Positions 34,667 through 41,864 of a DNA stretch of 64,000 nucleotides are shown one piece after another. The notes beneath the pieces are model-generated. The model saw nothing but the letters and a program-made list of their open reading frames with translations. It was not told the origin of the DNA and ran no database searches. Numbering within the stretch: position 1 is the first letter of the stretch; each line of letters begins with the position of its first letter. Position numbers and translations under genes: made by a program. The stretch comes from JAAYCI01 sp047972265. GTDB taxonomy: Bacteria > Bacillota > Clostridia > Oscillospirales > Ruminococcaceae. The DNA lies in contig JBKEAM010000102.1 in NCBI GenBank assembly GCA_047972265.1, positions 8,209-72,208 of the forward strand, in the 5' to 3' direction.

Positions 34667-34708
34667 ATAGTGCTGTGATTGGAGCAATTGTTTCCCTCAC
34701 AGCACTAT
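34667..34708 (+). terminator. Hairpin after the second LacI gene
   Basis: A perfect 12-bp stem (ATAGTGCTGTGA at 34667-34678, TCACAGCACTAT at 34697-34708) with an 18-base loop, without a strong T-run. Confidence 0.5.
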
Positions 34709-34760
34709 AACTATAATTAGCCATTTTTGATATGCAAAACACCTAAATTTAATATTATTA

Positions 34761-34789
34761 TTGAAAAATATTAACGATAATGTTATAAT
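34761..34789 (+). promoter_or_regulatory. galM promoter
   Basis: TTGAAA (34761-34766), exactly 17 bases, TATAAT (34784-34789). The 16-bp operator fills the spacer. Confidence 0.8.
34768..34783. promoter_or_regulatory. LacI-family operator inside the galM promoter spacer
   Basis: ATATTAAC/GATAATGT, one mismatch from a perfect core, lying wholly between the -35 and -10 boxes. A bound repressor would exclude RNA polymerase. Confidence 0.75.
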
Positions 34790-35006
34790 CCATTTGCTCT
34801 CGTACGATTTGTCAGCAATAAAACGCAGCCGCAAAAAATATAAAATATGCCTGCTGTCTTGCTTTTAAATATATCTGCTGATGAAAGTAAAATAGTGTGA
34901 TAAACTGAAAGAGAGCAAGCGGGCAAAAAGGCGGCCCCAATGCCCGGCACAGGCGCGCTTGCAAAAGGCTATAAAGTAAACAATTTATCATTGGAGGGGC
35001 TGTAAA

Positions 35007-36062
35007 ATGAGCATTCAAAAACAAGATTTTGGGATAACGCCAAAGGGACAGGCGGCAAGTTTATATACCATTACCAACGGCGACGGTACTTCGGTATCGC
35101 TTAGCGATTTTGGCGCCAGAATTGTAAGCATAGTGGTGCCCGATAAAAACGGTGTTTTGGGTGATGTTGCCCTTGGTTATAAAGATGCACAGGCCTATAC
35201 CCAGCAGGGCCGCTACTGCGGTGCAATTTGCGGTCGGTTTGCCAACCGCCTGCGTGCTGCCCGTTTTTGTTTGGATAAAACCGAATATACCTTGGCAAAA
35301 AACGATGGAAACAACACCCTGCATGGAGGTAAAGAGGGCTACGATATGAAACTGTGGCACGCCAGCCCTTCTCCCAATGGCGATGCCATTACCTTTAACC
35401 TATTAAGCCCCGATGGGGAAGAGGGCTACCCCGGCAACCTGATGATGACGGTTGTATATACCTTTACCAGCAACCATGCCTTAAGCATAGAATATAAAGC
35501 TGTAAGCGATAAAGAAACCATTATCAACCTTACAAATCATGCGTATTTTAACCTACAAGGGCACAATATGGGCGTTGTAGAAAATCACCTTATGCAAATA
35601 AATGCTTCCTTTTTTACCCCTATCGACGAAGAAATTCTTCCTACCGGAGAAATACGCCCGGTAGAAGGCACCGCTTTTGATTTTAAAAAACCAACGGCCA
35701 TTGGCCTGCGTGCAGATGATGCAGATGTACAGTTGCAGCGCGCCGGAGGGTACGACCACAATTTTGTGCTGGATAAAACCGGCAGAGATGCGCTGGAGTG
35801 TGCCGCCGTTGTTACAGAGCCCAAAACAGGCCGTATAATGGAGGTTTATACCACCAAACCTGGCATCCAGCTTTACGGCGGCAATTTTATGAAAGACTTT
35901 GAAGGCAAGGACGGCGCCACCTATAACTACCGTGAGGGCTTTTGCCTCGAAACCCAGTATTTTCCAAACAGTGTAGATGTAACACATTTTCCCACTCCTG
36001 TTGTTTTGGCGGGGCAAATGTATCTGCACACCACAGAGTATCGGTTTTCTACTGTAAAATAA
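35007..36062 (+). CDS. galM: Aldose 1-epimerase (galactose mutarotase)
   Basis: A 351-residue cytoplasmic mutarotase that equilibrates alpha and beta anomers of aldoses. Active-site residues are visible: His in NTLHGG, His in NLTNHAYFNL and the catalytic Glu in FCLETQYFPNS. It begins at ATG 35007 after GGAGGGG. It stands alone between a repressed promoter and a terminator. It would feed freshly imported sugar in the right anomeric form to the isomerases and kinases of the region. Confidence 0.93.
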   Translation: MSIQKQDFGITPKGQAASLYTITNGDGTSVSLSDFGARIVSIVVPDKNGVLGDVALGYKDAQAYTQQGRYCGAICGRFANRLRAARFCLDKTEYTLAKNDGNNTLHGGKEGYDMKLWHASPSPNGDAITFNLLSPDGEEGYPGNLMMTVVYTFTSNHALSIEYKAVSDKETIINLTNHAYFNLQGHNMGVVENHLMQINASFFTPIDEEILPTGEIRPVEGTAFDFKKPTAIGLRADDADVQLQRAGGYDHNFVLDKTGRDALECAAVVTEPKTGRIMEVYTTKPGIQLYGGNFMKDFEGKDGATYNYREGFCLETQYFPNSVDVTHFPTPVVLAGQMYLHTTEYRFSTVK

Positions 36063-36075
36063 CGCAGCATAAACC

Positions 36076-36115
36076 AAAATAACTGCGGTAAAAATCCTTC
36101 CGCAGTTGTTTTTAC
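36076..36115 (+). terminator. Terminator of galM
   Basis: AACTGCGG (36081-36088) pairs with CCGCAGTT (36100-36107), extended by A/T pairs outward and followed by TTTTT. Confidence 0.8.
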
Positions 36116-36139
36116 TTCAAATAATATTAACGTTAATAT
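36111..36139 (+). promoter_or_regulatory. Probable promoter of the FGGY kinase operon
   Basis: TTTACT (36111-36116), 17 bases, TAATAT (36134-36139). Both boxes match consensus at four of six positions, and the -10 overlaps the operator. Confidence 0.45.
36124..36139. promoter_or_regulatory. LacI-family operator before the FGGY kinase
   Basis: ATATTAAC/GTTAATAT, part of an 18-bp perfect palindrome at 36123-36140. It is the best-formed member of the four-site set. Confidence 0.8.
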
Positions 36140-36173
36140 TTCGATTAATCGTTATTTAAAAGGAGGAAAAGCC

Positions 36174-37682
36174 GTGCCGTATATAGGGCTGGATGTTGGC
36201 ACTTCGGGTTGTAAAGCATCGGTGGTAGATATGCAGGGCAATGTTTTGCAGCACCGGCGGTGCGAGTATGCACCAGTTTCCCCCCCTGCGGGCTATATCG
36301 AGATGGATGCCCGTTTGGTTTGGCAGGCGGTACAGCAGGTGTTAAAAGCCGTTGCTAGGCCGGATATTACGGCGCTTGCCATTGCCTCTTTTGGAGAAGC
36401 GGTGGTTTTGCTGGATGAAAACGACGAAGTGCTGGCAAACAGCATTTATTACAGCGATGTGCGCGGCACGGCAGAAGTGGCGGATTTTTTGCAGGCAATA
36501 GAGCCGGAACAGGCCCGCAAAATAACAGGCACACAGGCAAACCCCATGTATTCGGCCTGCAAGCTACTTTGGATTAAAAAACATCAGCCGGAGGTGTACG
36601 CAAAAGCAAAAAAAATAATGTTGTTTGGCGATTATATTGGCTATATGCTTACGGGTAAAAGAGTAATTGATTATTCGCTTGCCTCCCGTACCATGTTGTT
36701 TGATGTGCAAAAAATGCAATGGTCACCCTATGTTTGCGGTGCACTAAAAATAGAGGAAAATATGTTCTCTGTACCGGTGCGCAGCGGCAGCATTATAGGC
36801 CCTTTACTGCCTGTTATTGCGGGGCAATTGGGGTTGCCGCAAAGTGCGCTTTTGGTGGCAGGCGGGCACGATCAGGTTTTGGCAACACTGGGCGGCGGTG
36901 CGGTGGCACAGGGAGATTCTGTAGACGGAATGGGTTCCAGCGAGTGTATTTCTTTGGTTTTAAACGGGCAAGATTGGACCCCCGAAATGGCAGAACATAA
37001 TTTTTGCTGTGAGCCATATGTGTTTGAAAACACCTATCTTACACTGGCGTTTAACGCTTCGTCGGGCACCAGTATGCGCTGGTACCGCGATTGTATAGAA
37101 AAAGAGCGAAAAGAAGAGTACGAAAGCCTGGGAGAAAGCCTGTATAAGCAAATGGATATGGAGTGCCCGGCAGGGCCAACCAACCTGCTTTTTTTGCCCC
37201 ATGTTGGGGGCAGTGGTACGCCGTATCTTGATTCTTCTATGGGCGGGGCAGTGGTGGGCCTGCGGGTTAATACCACCAAGCAAGAAATTTTTAAAGCGGT
37301 TATGGAGGGCGTTTGCTTTGAAATGCAGTGGAATGTAGAGCTGCTGCAAAAGTGCAAATTAAATTTAAGGGAGATAACCGCAGTGGGCGGGGGCGCCAAT
37401 TCTGCCGTTATGATGCAGATAAAGGCCGATGTAATGAACCGGCGTATTCAAATATTACAAGAGAGCGAAACAGGAACAATAGGGCTGGCGCTGCTTTGTG
37501 CCTATGCCATGGGGGATATAAAAGATTTGGCTTTGGCGGCTAAATCTTTGGCAAAAAAAGCAGCCCAGTACACGCCAAACCCGCAAAACGCAAAAATATA
37601 CGCGCAAAAAATGGGGCAGTACCGCAGGGTGTATCCTGCGATGAAAACAATATATGCAGACGAAAACAAAACGGGAGGATAG
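36174..37682 (+). CDS. FGGY-family carbohydrate kinase
   Basis: A 502-residue sugar kinase with the N-terminal motif YIGLDVGTSGCKASVVD, catalytic Asp in AGGHDQVLATLGGG and C-terminal AVGGGANSAVMMQIKAD. GTG 36174 lies 7 bases after AGGAGG. It resembles xylulokinase in layout but is distinct from XylB at 22354. Since the next gene, 4 bases on, is a fucose/arabinose-type isomerase, its substrate is probably the ketose made by that isomerase (a ribulose, fuculose or xylulose). It could also be the missing ribulokinase for AraA. Confidence 0.9.
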   Translation: MPYIGLDVGTSGCKASVVDMQGNVLQHRRCEYAPVSPPAGYIEMDARLVWQAVQQVLKAVARPDITALAIASFGEAVVLLDENDEVLANSIYYSDVRGTAEVADFLQAIEPEQARKITGTQANPMYSACKLLWIKKHQPEVYAKAKKIMLFGDYIGYMLTGKRVIDYSLASRTMLFDVQKMQWSPYVCGALKIEENMFSVPVRSGSIIGPLLPVIAGQLGLPQSALLVAGGHDQVLATLGGGAVAQGDSVDGMGSSECISLVLNGQDWTPEMAEHNFCCEPYVFENTYLTLAFNASSGTSMRWYRDCIEKERKEEYESLGESLYKQMDMECPAGPTNLLFLPHVGGSGTPYLDSSMGGAVVGLRVNTTKQEIFKAVMEGVCFEMQWNVELLQKCKLNLREITAVGGGANSAVMMQIKADVMNRRIQILQESETGTIGLALLCAYAMGDIKDLALAAKSLAKKAAQYTPNPQNAKIYAQKMGQYRRVYPAMKTIYADENKTGG

Positions 37683-37686
37683 GAAG

Positions 37687-39087
37687 ATGAAAAAACTCAC
37701 ATTCGCATTGTATTTTGGTAACCGTGGATTTTTTCCGGGGGAATTGATTGACGCTGCGCGTAAGGACTTGCGCGCGGCCTGCGCGGCGGTAGGGGCCGAT
37801 ACCATTGAGATGGATGCATCCCTTACACGCTTTGGCGCGGTAGAAACCATGGCCGAGGGCCGGATTTACGCAAACTTTTTAGAAGAAAACCGCGGCAAGT
37901 TTGATGGTGTTATTCTTTCTTTGCCAAACTTTGGAGACGAAAATGGCGCAACGGTTGCCCTGCAGGATGCAGGCGTACCTATTTTATTGCAGGCTTATCC
38001 CGATGAGTTTGGCCTGATGGATTTTAACCATCGCAGAGACTCTTTTTGCGGCAAACTTTCTATTGCCGATGTATTCCGTCAAAACAACATTAAGTTTACA
38101 GTAATGGAGCCGCATACCTGCCACCCGGCATCAAAAGAGTTTAACCGTCAGCTTACCACCTTTGCGCAAACCTGTGCCATTGTTAAAAAAATGCGCCGCT
38201 TTAATGTGGGGGCAATTGGCGCGCGTACCACTGCTTTTAAAACCATCCGTTACGATGAAATTGCCATGGCTAAGGTAGGCATTAACTGCGAAACAATGGA
38301 TCTTACCCAGTTTTTTGCCGAAATGCATGCCGTAGATACAACTTCGGCCGAGTTTAAAGACGCCTGTACCATGATTGCTTCTACAGCCGATTATTCTCAA
38401 TTGCCTCAAGAGCAGATGGAAGCGCAGGCAAGGCTTTATGTTGCAGTACGTAAACTGTCTAAAGATTATTATTTAGATGCGCTTGCACTGCGCTGCTGGA
38501 ACGAAATGCAGGCCGAGTTTAAAATTGCCCCCTGCTCTATTATGGGCATTTTGGGCAGCGAAGAACTGCCCGTAGCCTGCGAGCTGGACGTTTGCAACGC
38601 TATCTCTATGGCTATTTTGCAGGCCGCGTCGGGTTCTTCTCCCATTTGTATGGACTGGAACAATAACTATGGGGACGATCCCGACAAATGCATTCTTTTC
38701 CACTGTGGGTCTGTTCCGCCCGATATGATGACAGATAAGGGCGAAGTTATTTCGCACAAAATGCTGGATAAAGGGCATGATGGGCATGTTGCTTGGGGCT
38801 GTAACCAGGGCCGTGTAAAACCGGCACCCATGACCTATCTTTCGGCTAAAACCGAAAACGGAAAACTGTCTTTTTATATGGGCGAGGGCGAAATGACAGA
38901 TGATCCCATCGAAGCCGCTTTCTTTGGCTGTGCGGGTGTGGCGCATATTCCCGGTTTGCAGCGTGTGCTGAAAGGCATTTGCACAGAGGGTTTCCGCCAC
39001 CATGTAAGCCTTACCCTTGCGCATGTGCAGGACGCAGTGCTGGAAGCTTGCGGCAACTACCTCGGCTACGATATAGTACAACTGTAA
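37687..39087 (+). CDS. L-fucose/L-arabinose isomerase superfamily protein (COG2407 type)
   Basis: A 466-residue protein of the FucI/AraA-like superfamily. ATG 37687 (MKKLTFALYFGNRGFF) is chosen over the frame start at 37654. Visible features are the N-terminal sugar-binding fold, the segment GAIGARTTAFKTIRYDE, and C-terminal acidic and His residues in WNNNYGDDPDKCILFHCG and HDGHVAWGCNQGRVKP that suit a metal-dependent aldose-ketose isomerase. The exact sugar is unknown. The tight coupling to the FGGY kinase suggests an isomerase-kinase pair. Confidence 0.85.
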   Translation: MKKLTFALYFGNRGFFPGELIDAARKDLRAACAAVGADTIEMDASLTRFGAVETMAEGRIYANFLEENRGKFDGVILSLPNFGDENGATVALQDAGVPILLQAYPDEFGLMDFNHRRDSFCGKLSIADVFRQNNIKFTVMEPHTCHPASKEFNRQLTTFAQTCAIVKKMRRFNVGAIGARTTAFKTIRYDEIAMAKVGINCETMDLTQFFAEMHAVDTTSAEFKDACTMIASTADYSQLPQEQMEAQARLYVAVRKLSKDYYLDALALRCWNEMQAEFKIAPCSIMGILGSEELPVACELDVCNAISMAILQAASGSSPICMDWNNNYGDDPDKCILFHCGSVPPDMMTDKGEVISHKMLDKGHDGHVAWGCNQGRVKPAPMTYLSAKTENGKLSFYMGEGEMTDDPIEAAFFGCAGVAHIPGLQRVLKGICTEGFRHHVSLTLAHVQDAVLEACGNYLGYDIVQL

Positions 39088-39097
39088 CAAACACCGC

Positions 39098-39129
39098 AAA
39101 AGGAGGATGTAAAAGCATCCTCCTTTTTT
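39098..39129 (+). terminator. Terminator of the FGGY kinase-isomerase operon
   Basis: A perfect 12-bp stem (AAAAGGAGGATG, CATCCTCCTTTT) with a 6-base loop and T-run. Confidence 0.9.
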
Positions 39130-39362
39130 GCTATTTGCAGGGTGACAAAATGTTCCTTTTGGGTATACCTGCGCGCCAAACAATGGTAGAATATGTGTGT
39201 TGTAAATTTTATGTCTATTTGCCAAAACAAAGGCGTTGTGGCTTAATTCGACAATTTGTTTAAGGGCACCTGCATGTCTTCTTAAATAAAAGGCGTCACC
39301 TTAAAAATATAAGGCAGCCCGGCTGTTTTATGCCGGCGGCCTATTTAAAAGGAGAGAGTAAA

Positions 39363-40361
39363 GTGGTAGAAAGGTATATCGGACATCCCACCCAGTTGTA
39401 TGGTGTAGAAGAGCACCGCCTGGTAGGGGGCAAAGGCGATGGAATGCGTTTGTTGGAAGTAAAAAACGGCAGAGGCATTGCGTTTACCATAGCGTCAGAC
39501 CGCTGTGCGGACATTTCCCGGCTTTCTTTAGATGGTGTTAACTACGGATTTTTTGCGGCCAACGGTTATGTTGCCCCCACCTATTACGATGATAAGGGAA
39601 CAGGCTGGCTAAAAGGATTTACCGCCGGTTTTTTAACCACCTGCGGCCTTTTGGCCGTGGGCTCGCCCACGGTAGATGAGGGAGAAGAACTTCCCCTGCA
39701 TGGTGCCATAGGCAATATCCCGGCCGAAAATATCTACTGGGATATGGACGATGAAAAAATATGGGTAAAAGCAACTATCCGGCATGCGGGCATTTTTGCC
39801 CAAAAGCTTATTTTAACAAGAACCATCTCCTGCTCGCTGCACAGCAACGAGATTACCATTGAGGACAGCATTAAAAATGTGGGAGACACCCAAAGCCCAT
39901 TAATGATTTTGTATCATATGAACATGGGCTACCCCTTGTTAAGCGAAGATGCCGAGCTGTATATCCCCTCCCAGTCGGTAGTACCGCGCAACGAGCGTGC
40001 GGCAGAAGATTTGGACACATGGAACAAGGTGATTGCACCACAGGATAAGTTTGAAGAGCAGTGCTATTACCATCAGTTTGCGGGTAAAACACAGGCCGGT
40101 ATTTATAACCATAAGGTGCAAAAAGGCCTGTTGATTGGCTATGATGCAGACGCTTTGGATTGCTTTACCGAGTGGAAAATGATGGGCGTAAAAGATTATG
40201 TAATGGGGCTGGAGCCCGGCAACTGCTACCCCGACGGGCGCGATGTAATGCGCCAGCAGGGCAAGCTTAAATTTATAAACCCCGGCCAAGAAGTAAAATA
40301 TGCCATCCATCTTTCGCTGTATAACAGCGAGCAGGACTGGAAAAACGGGCAAAACAAATAA
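39363..40361 (+). CDS. DUF4432 / aldose-epimerase-like protein
   Basis: A 332-residue beta-sandwich protein related to galactose mutarotases. I start at GTG 39363 because AAGGAGAG lies just upstream; the open frame reaches back to 39330. The segments FTIASDRCADISRLSLDGVN, LPLHGAIGNIPA and LYHMNMGYPLL are typical of DUF4432. Members are predicted to epimerise or bind sugar anomers, but most are uncharacterised. It precedes a PfkB kinase by 24 bases, so the pair forms an operon. Confidence 0.82.
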   Translation: MVERYIGHPTQLYGVEEHRLVGGKGDGMRLLEVKNGRGIAFTIASDRCADISRLSLDGVNYGFFAANGYVAPTYYDDKGTGWLKGFTAGFLTTCGLLAVGSPTVDEGEELPLHGAIGNIPAENIYWDMDDEKIWVKATIRHAGIFAQKLILTRTISCSLHSNEITIEDSIKNVGDTQSPLMILYHMNMGYPLLSEDAELYIPSQSVVPRNERAAEDLDTWNKVIAPQDKFEEQCYYHQFAGKTQAGIYNHKVQKGLLIGYDADALDCFTEWKMMGVKDYVMGLEPGNCYPDGRDVMRQQGKLKFINPGQEVKYAIHLSLYNSEQDWKNGQNK

Positions 40362-40385
40362 AACCAATTATAAAGGAGAACAAAA

Positions 40386-41537
40386 ATGCCGGTGCAAAAA
40401 AAAGTGGTGATTGCGGGGCATGTATGCCTAGATATTACGCCTGTTTTTGGCAATAGCGCGGCAGGGCTAAAGCGGGAGGATATATTTTCTCCGGGCAAGC
40501 TTACCCAAACCGAAGGGATTGATATCCATACAGGGGGCGCGGTGGCAAACTCTGGGCTGGCCTTAAAAAAAATGGGTGTAGATGTTGCGTTAATGGGTAA
40601 AGTGGGCGAGGATGAACTTGGCCGTATGCTGCGCCATATTATAAAAGGTTACGATGCCGATGGTGATATGATACGTTCGGAGGATTCTTCTACCTCTTAC
40701 AGTATTGTATTAGCCCCTCCGGGTATGGATAGGATTTTTTTACATTATCCCGGTGCCAACGATACCTTTTGCCTGCAAGATTTAAATATGGAAAAAATAA
40801 AGCAGGCGGCGCTGTTCCATTTTGGGTACCCTCCGCTGATGAAAAAAATGTACCAAAACCAGGGCAAAGAGTTGCAGGATATGTTTGCCGCCATCCAAAA
40901 AGAGGGGGTTGCCACCTCGTTAGATTTGGCTGCGGTAGACGAATCCTCCGATGCGGGAAAGCAGGATTGGAAGAATATCCTTGTATCCACACTGCCCTAT
41001 GTAGATTTTTTTGTGCCCAGCGTAGAAGAATTGGGCTTTATGCTAAACAAAAGCCTGTATGACGAATGGCAAAGCCGTGCCAATGGCGAGGATGTAACCA
41101 AGTTTATTTCGGTAGAAAAAGACGTAAAACCCTTTGCCCAGCAATTGTTGGATATGGGCGCAAAAGCAGTGCTTATTAAATGCGGTGCGGCGGGCATGTA
41201 CTATAAAACCTCAGGACAAGACAAAATGCGCCTCTTGTGCGCCCAGCTTAATCTTTCGCTAGAGGATTGGAGCGACAAAGAAGGTTTTGAAAAAAGTTAT
41301 GTGCCAGATCAGGTGTTGTCCGGCACTGGGGCTGGCGATACCACCATTGCGGCGTTTTTAGCGTCAATTATGCGGGAGTATCCGCTGCAAAAAAGTGTAA
41401 GCCTTGCGGCGGCGCAGGGGGCCAGTTGTGTATCTTCTTACGATGCATTGGGCGGCCTTAAAACGCTGGATGAGCTTCAGGCCCGTATAGACAGCGGGTG
41501 GGAAAAACAAGACCTCCTCTCTAAACAATACAATTAA
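40386..41537 (+). CDS. PfkB-family carbohydrate kinase
   Basis: A 383-residue ribokinase-type kinase. The N-terminal substrate motif is HTGGAVANSGLALKKMG and the C-terminal anion hole with catalytic Asp is LSGTGAGDTTIAAFLAS. At 383 residues it is longer than the usual 300-330, with extra sequence around residues 215-240 (EWQSRANGEDVTKFISVEKD). An AAGGAG site precedes ATG 40386. The substrate is unknown; its operon partner suggests a sugar taken up by the nearby importer. Confidence 0.9.
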   Translation: MPVQKKVVIAGHVCLDITPVFGNSAAGLKREDIFSPGKLTQTEGIDIHTGGAVANSGLALKKMGVDVALMGKVGEDELGRMLRHIIKGYDADGDMIRSEDSSTSYSIVLAPPGMDRIFLHYPGANDTFCLQDLNMEKIKQAALFHFGYPPLMKKMYQNQGKELQDMFAAIQKEGVATSLDLAAVDESSDAGKQDWKNILVSTLPYVDFFVPSVEELGFMLNKSLYDEWQSRANGEDVTKFISVEKDVKPFAQQLLDMGAKAVLIKCGAAGMYYKTSGQDKMRLLCAQLNLSLEDWSDKEGFEKSYVPDQVLSGTGAGDTTIAAFLASIMREYPLQKSVSLAAAQGASCVSSYDALGGLKTLDELQARIDSGWEKQDLLSKQYN

Positions 41538-41544
41538 ATAATAC

Positions 41545-41585
41545 GCACAACCCCCCAATATAGTTGCTATATTGGGGGGTTGTGC
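41545..41585 (+). terminator. Long perfect hairpin after the PfkB gene
   Basis: A perfect 19-bp stem (41545-41563 with 41567-41585; C6/G6 core) and 3-base loop. There is no T-run on the downstream side, so it may end transcripts inefficiently or protect the 3' end. Confidence 0.65.
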
Positions 41586-41864
41586 TAAAATACGGATAGA
41601 CTATAAGTCTGCTGGGCTCCTGCCCATAAATGGTACGGTTTGGCAGTAAAAAAGGCCTGTGGCATACAGTGCATTTCGGTAATTGTTATCGAAAATGCTG
41701 ATTTTTGCTATACAATTTTGGCGATATATTTTATAAAATATAACGCACATAAGAGCGAAGGGAATGTATAATATAGTAAAAAGTAGGATTTATTATTGGG
41801 TCTATTTTTGGCAAGATGCATAAGTTATAGGCTTTACATTCACGATATTCGGGGGGAGAAGTAA
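41586..41864. other. Regulatory region of the first Mo-hydroxylase operon
   Basis: With the preceding hairpin this makes a gap of about 330 bases. It contains the ModE-like inverted repeat at 41721-41746 and a TATAAT at 41767-41772, a likely -10 without a good -35, as expected of an activated promoter. No gene was seen. Confidence 0.5.
41721..41746. promoter_or_regulatory. 26-bp near-perfect inverted repeat, ModE-like operator
   Basis: Left arm GCGATATATTTTA (41721-41733), right arm TAAAATATAACGC (41734-41746): one mismatch in 13 pairs. The outer CG(A/T)TATAT and ATATAACG blocks resemble arms of molybdate-responsive ModE sites. It overlaps the expected -35 position of the TATAAT at 41767. 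Confidence 0.6.

Larger units (their letters stand above)
34664..35006. other. Region between second lacI-type gene and galM
   Basis: About 340 bases. It holds the hairpin at 34667-34708, the galM promoter with embedded operator at 34761-34789, and then a 200-base leader in which nothing else was recognised before the GGAGGGG ribosome site of galM. Confidence 0.5.
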
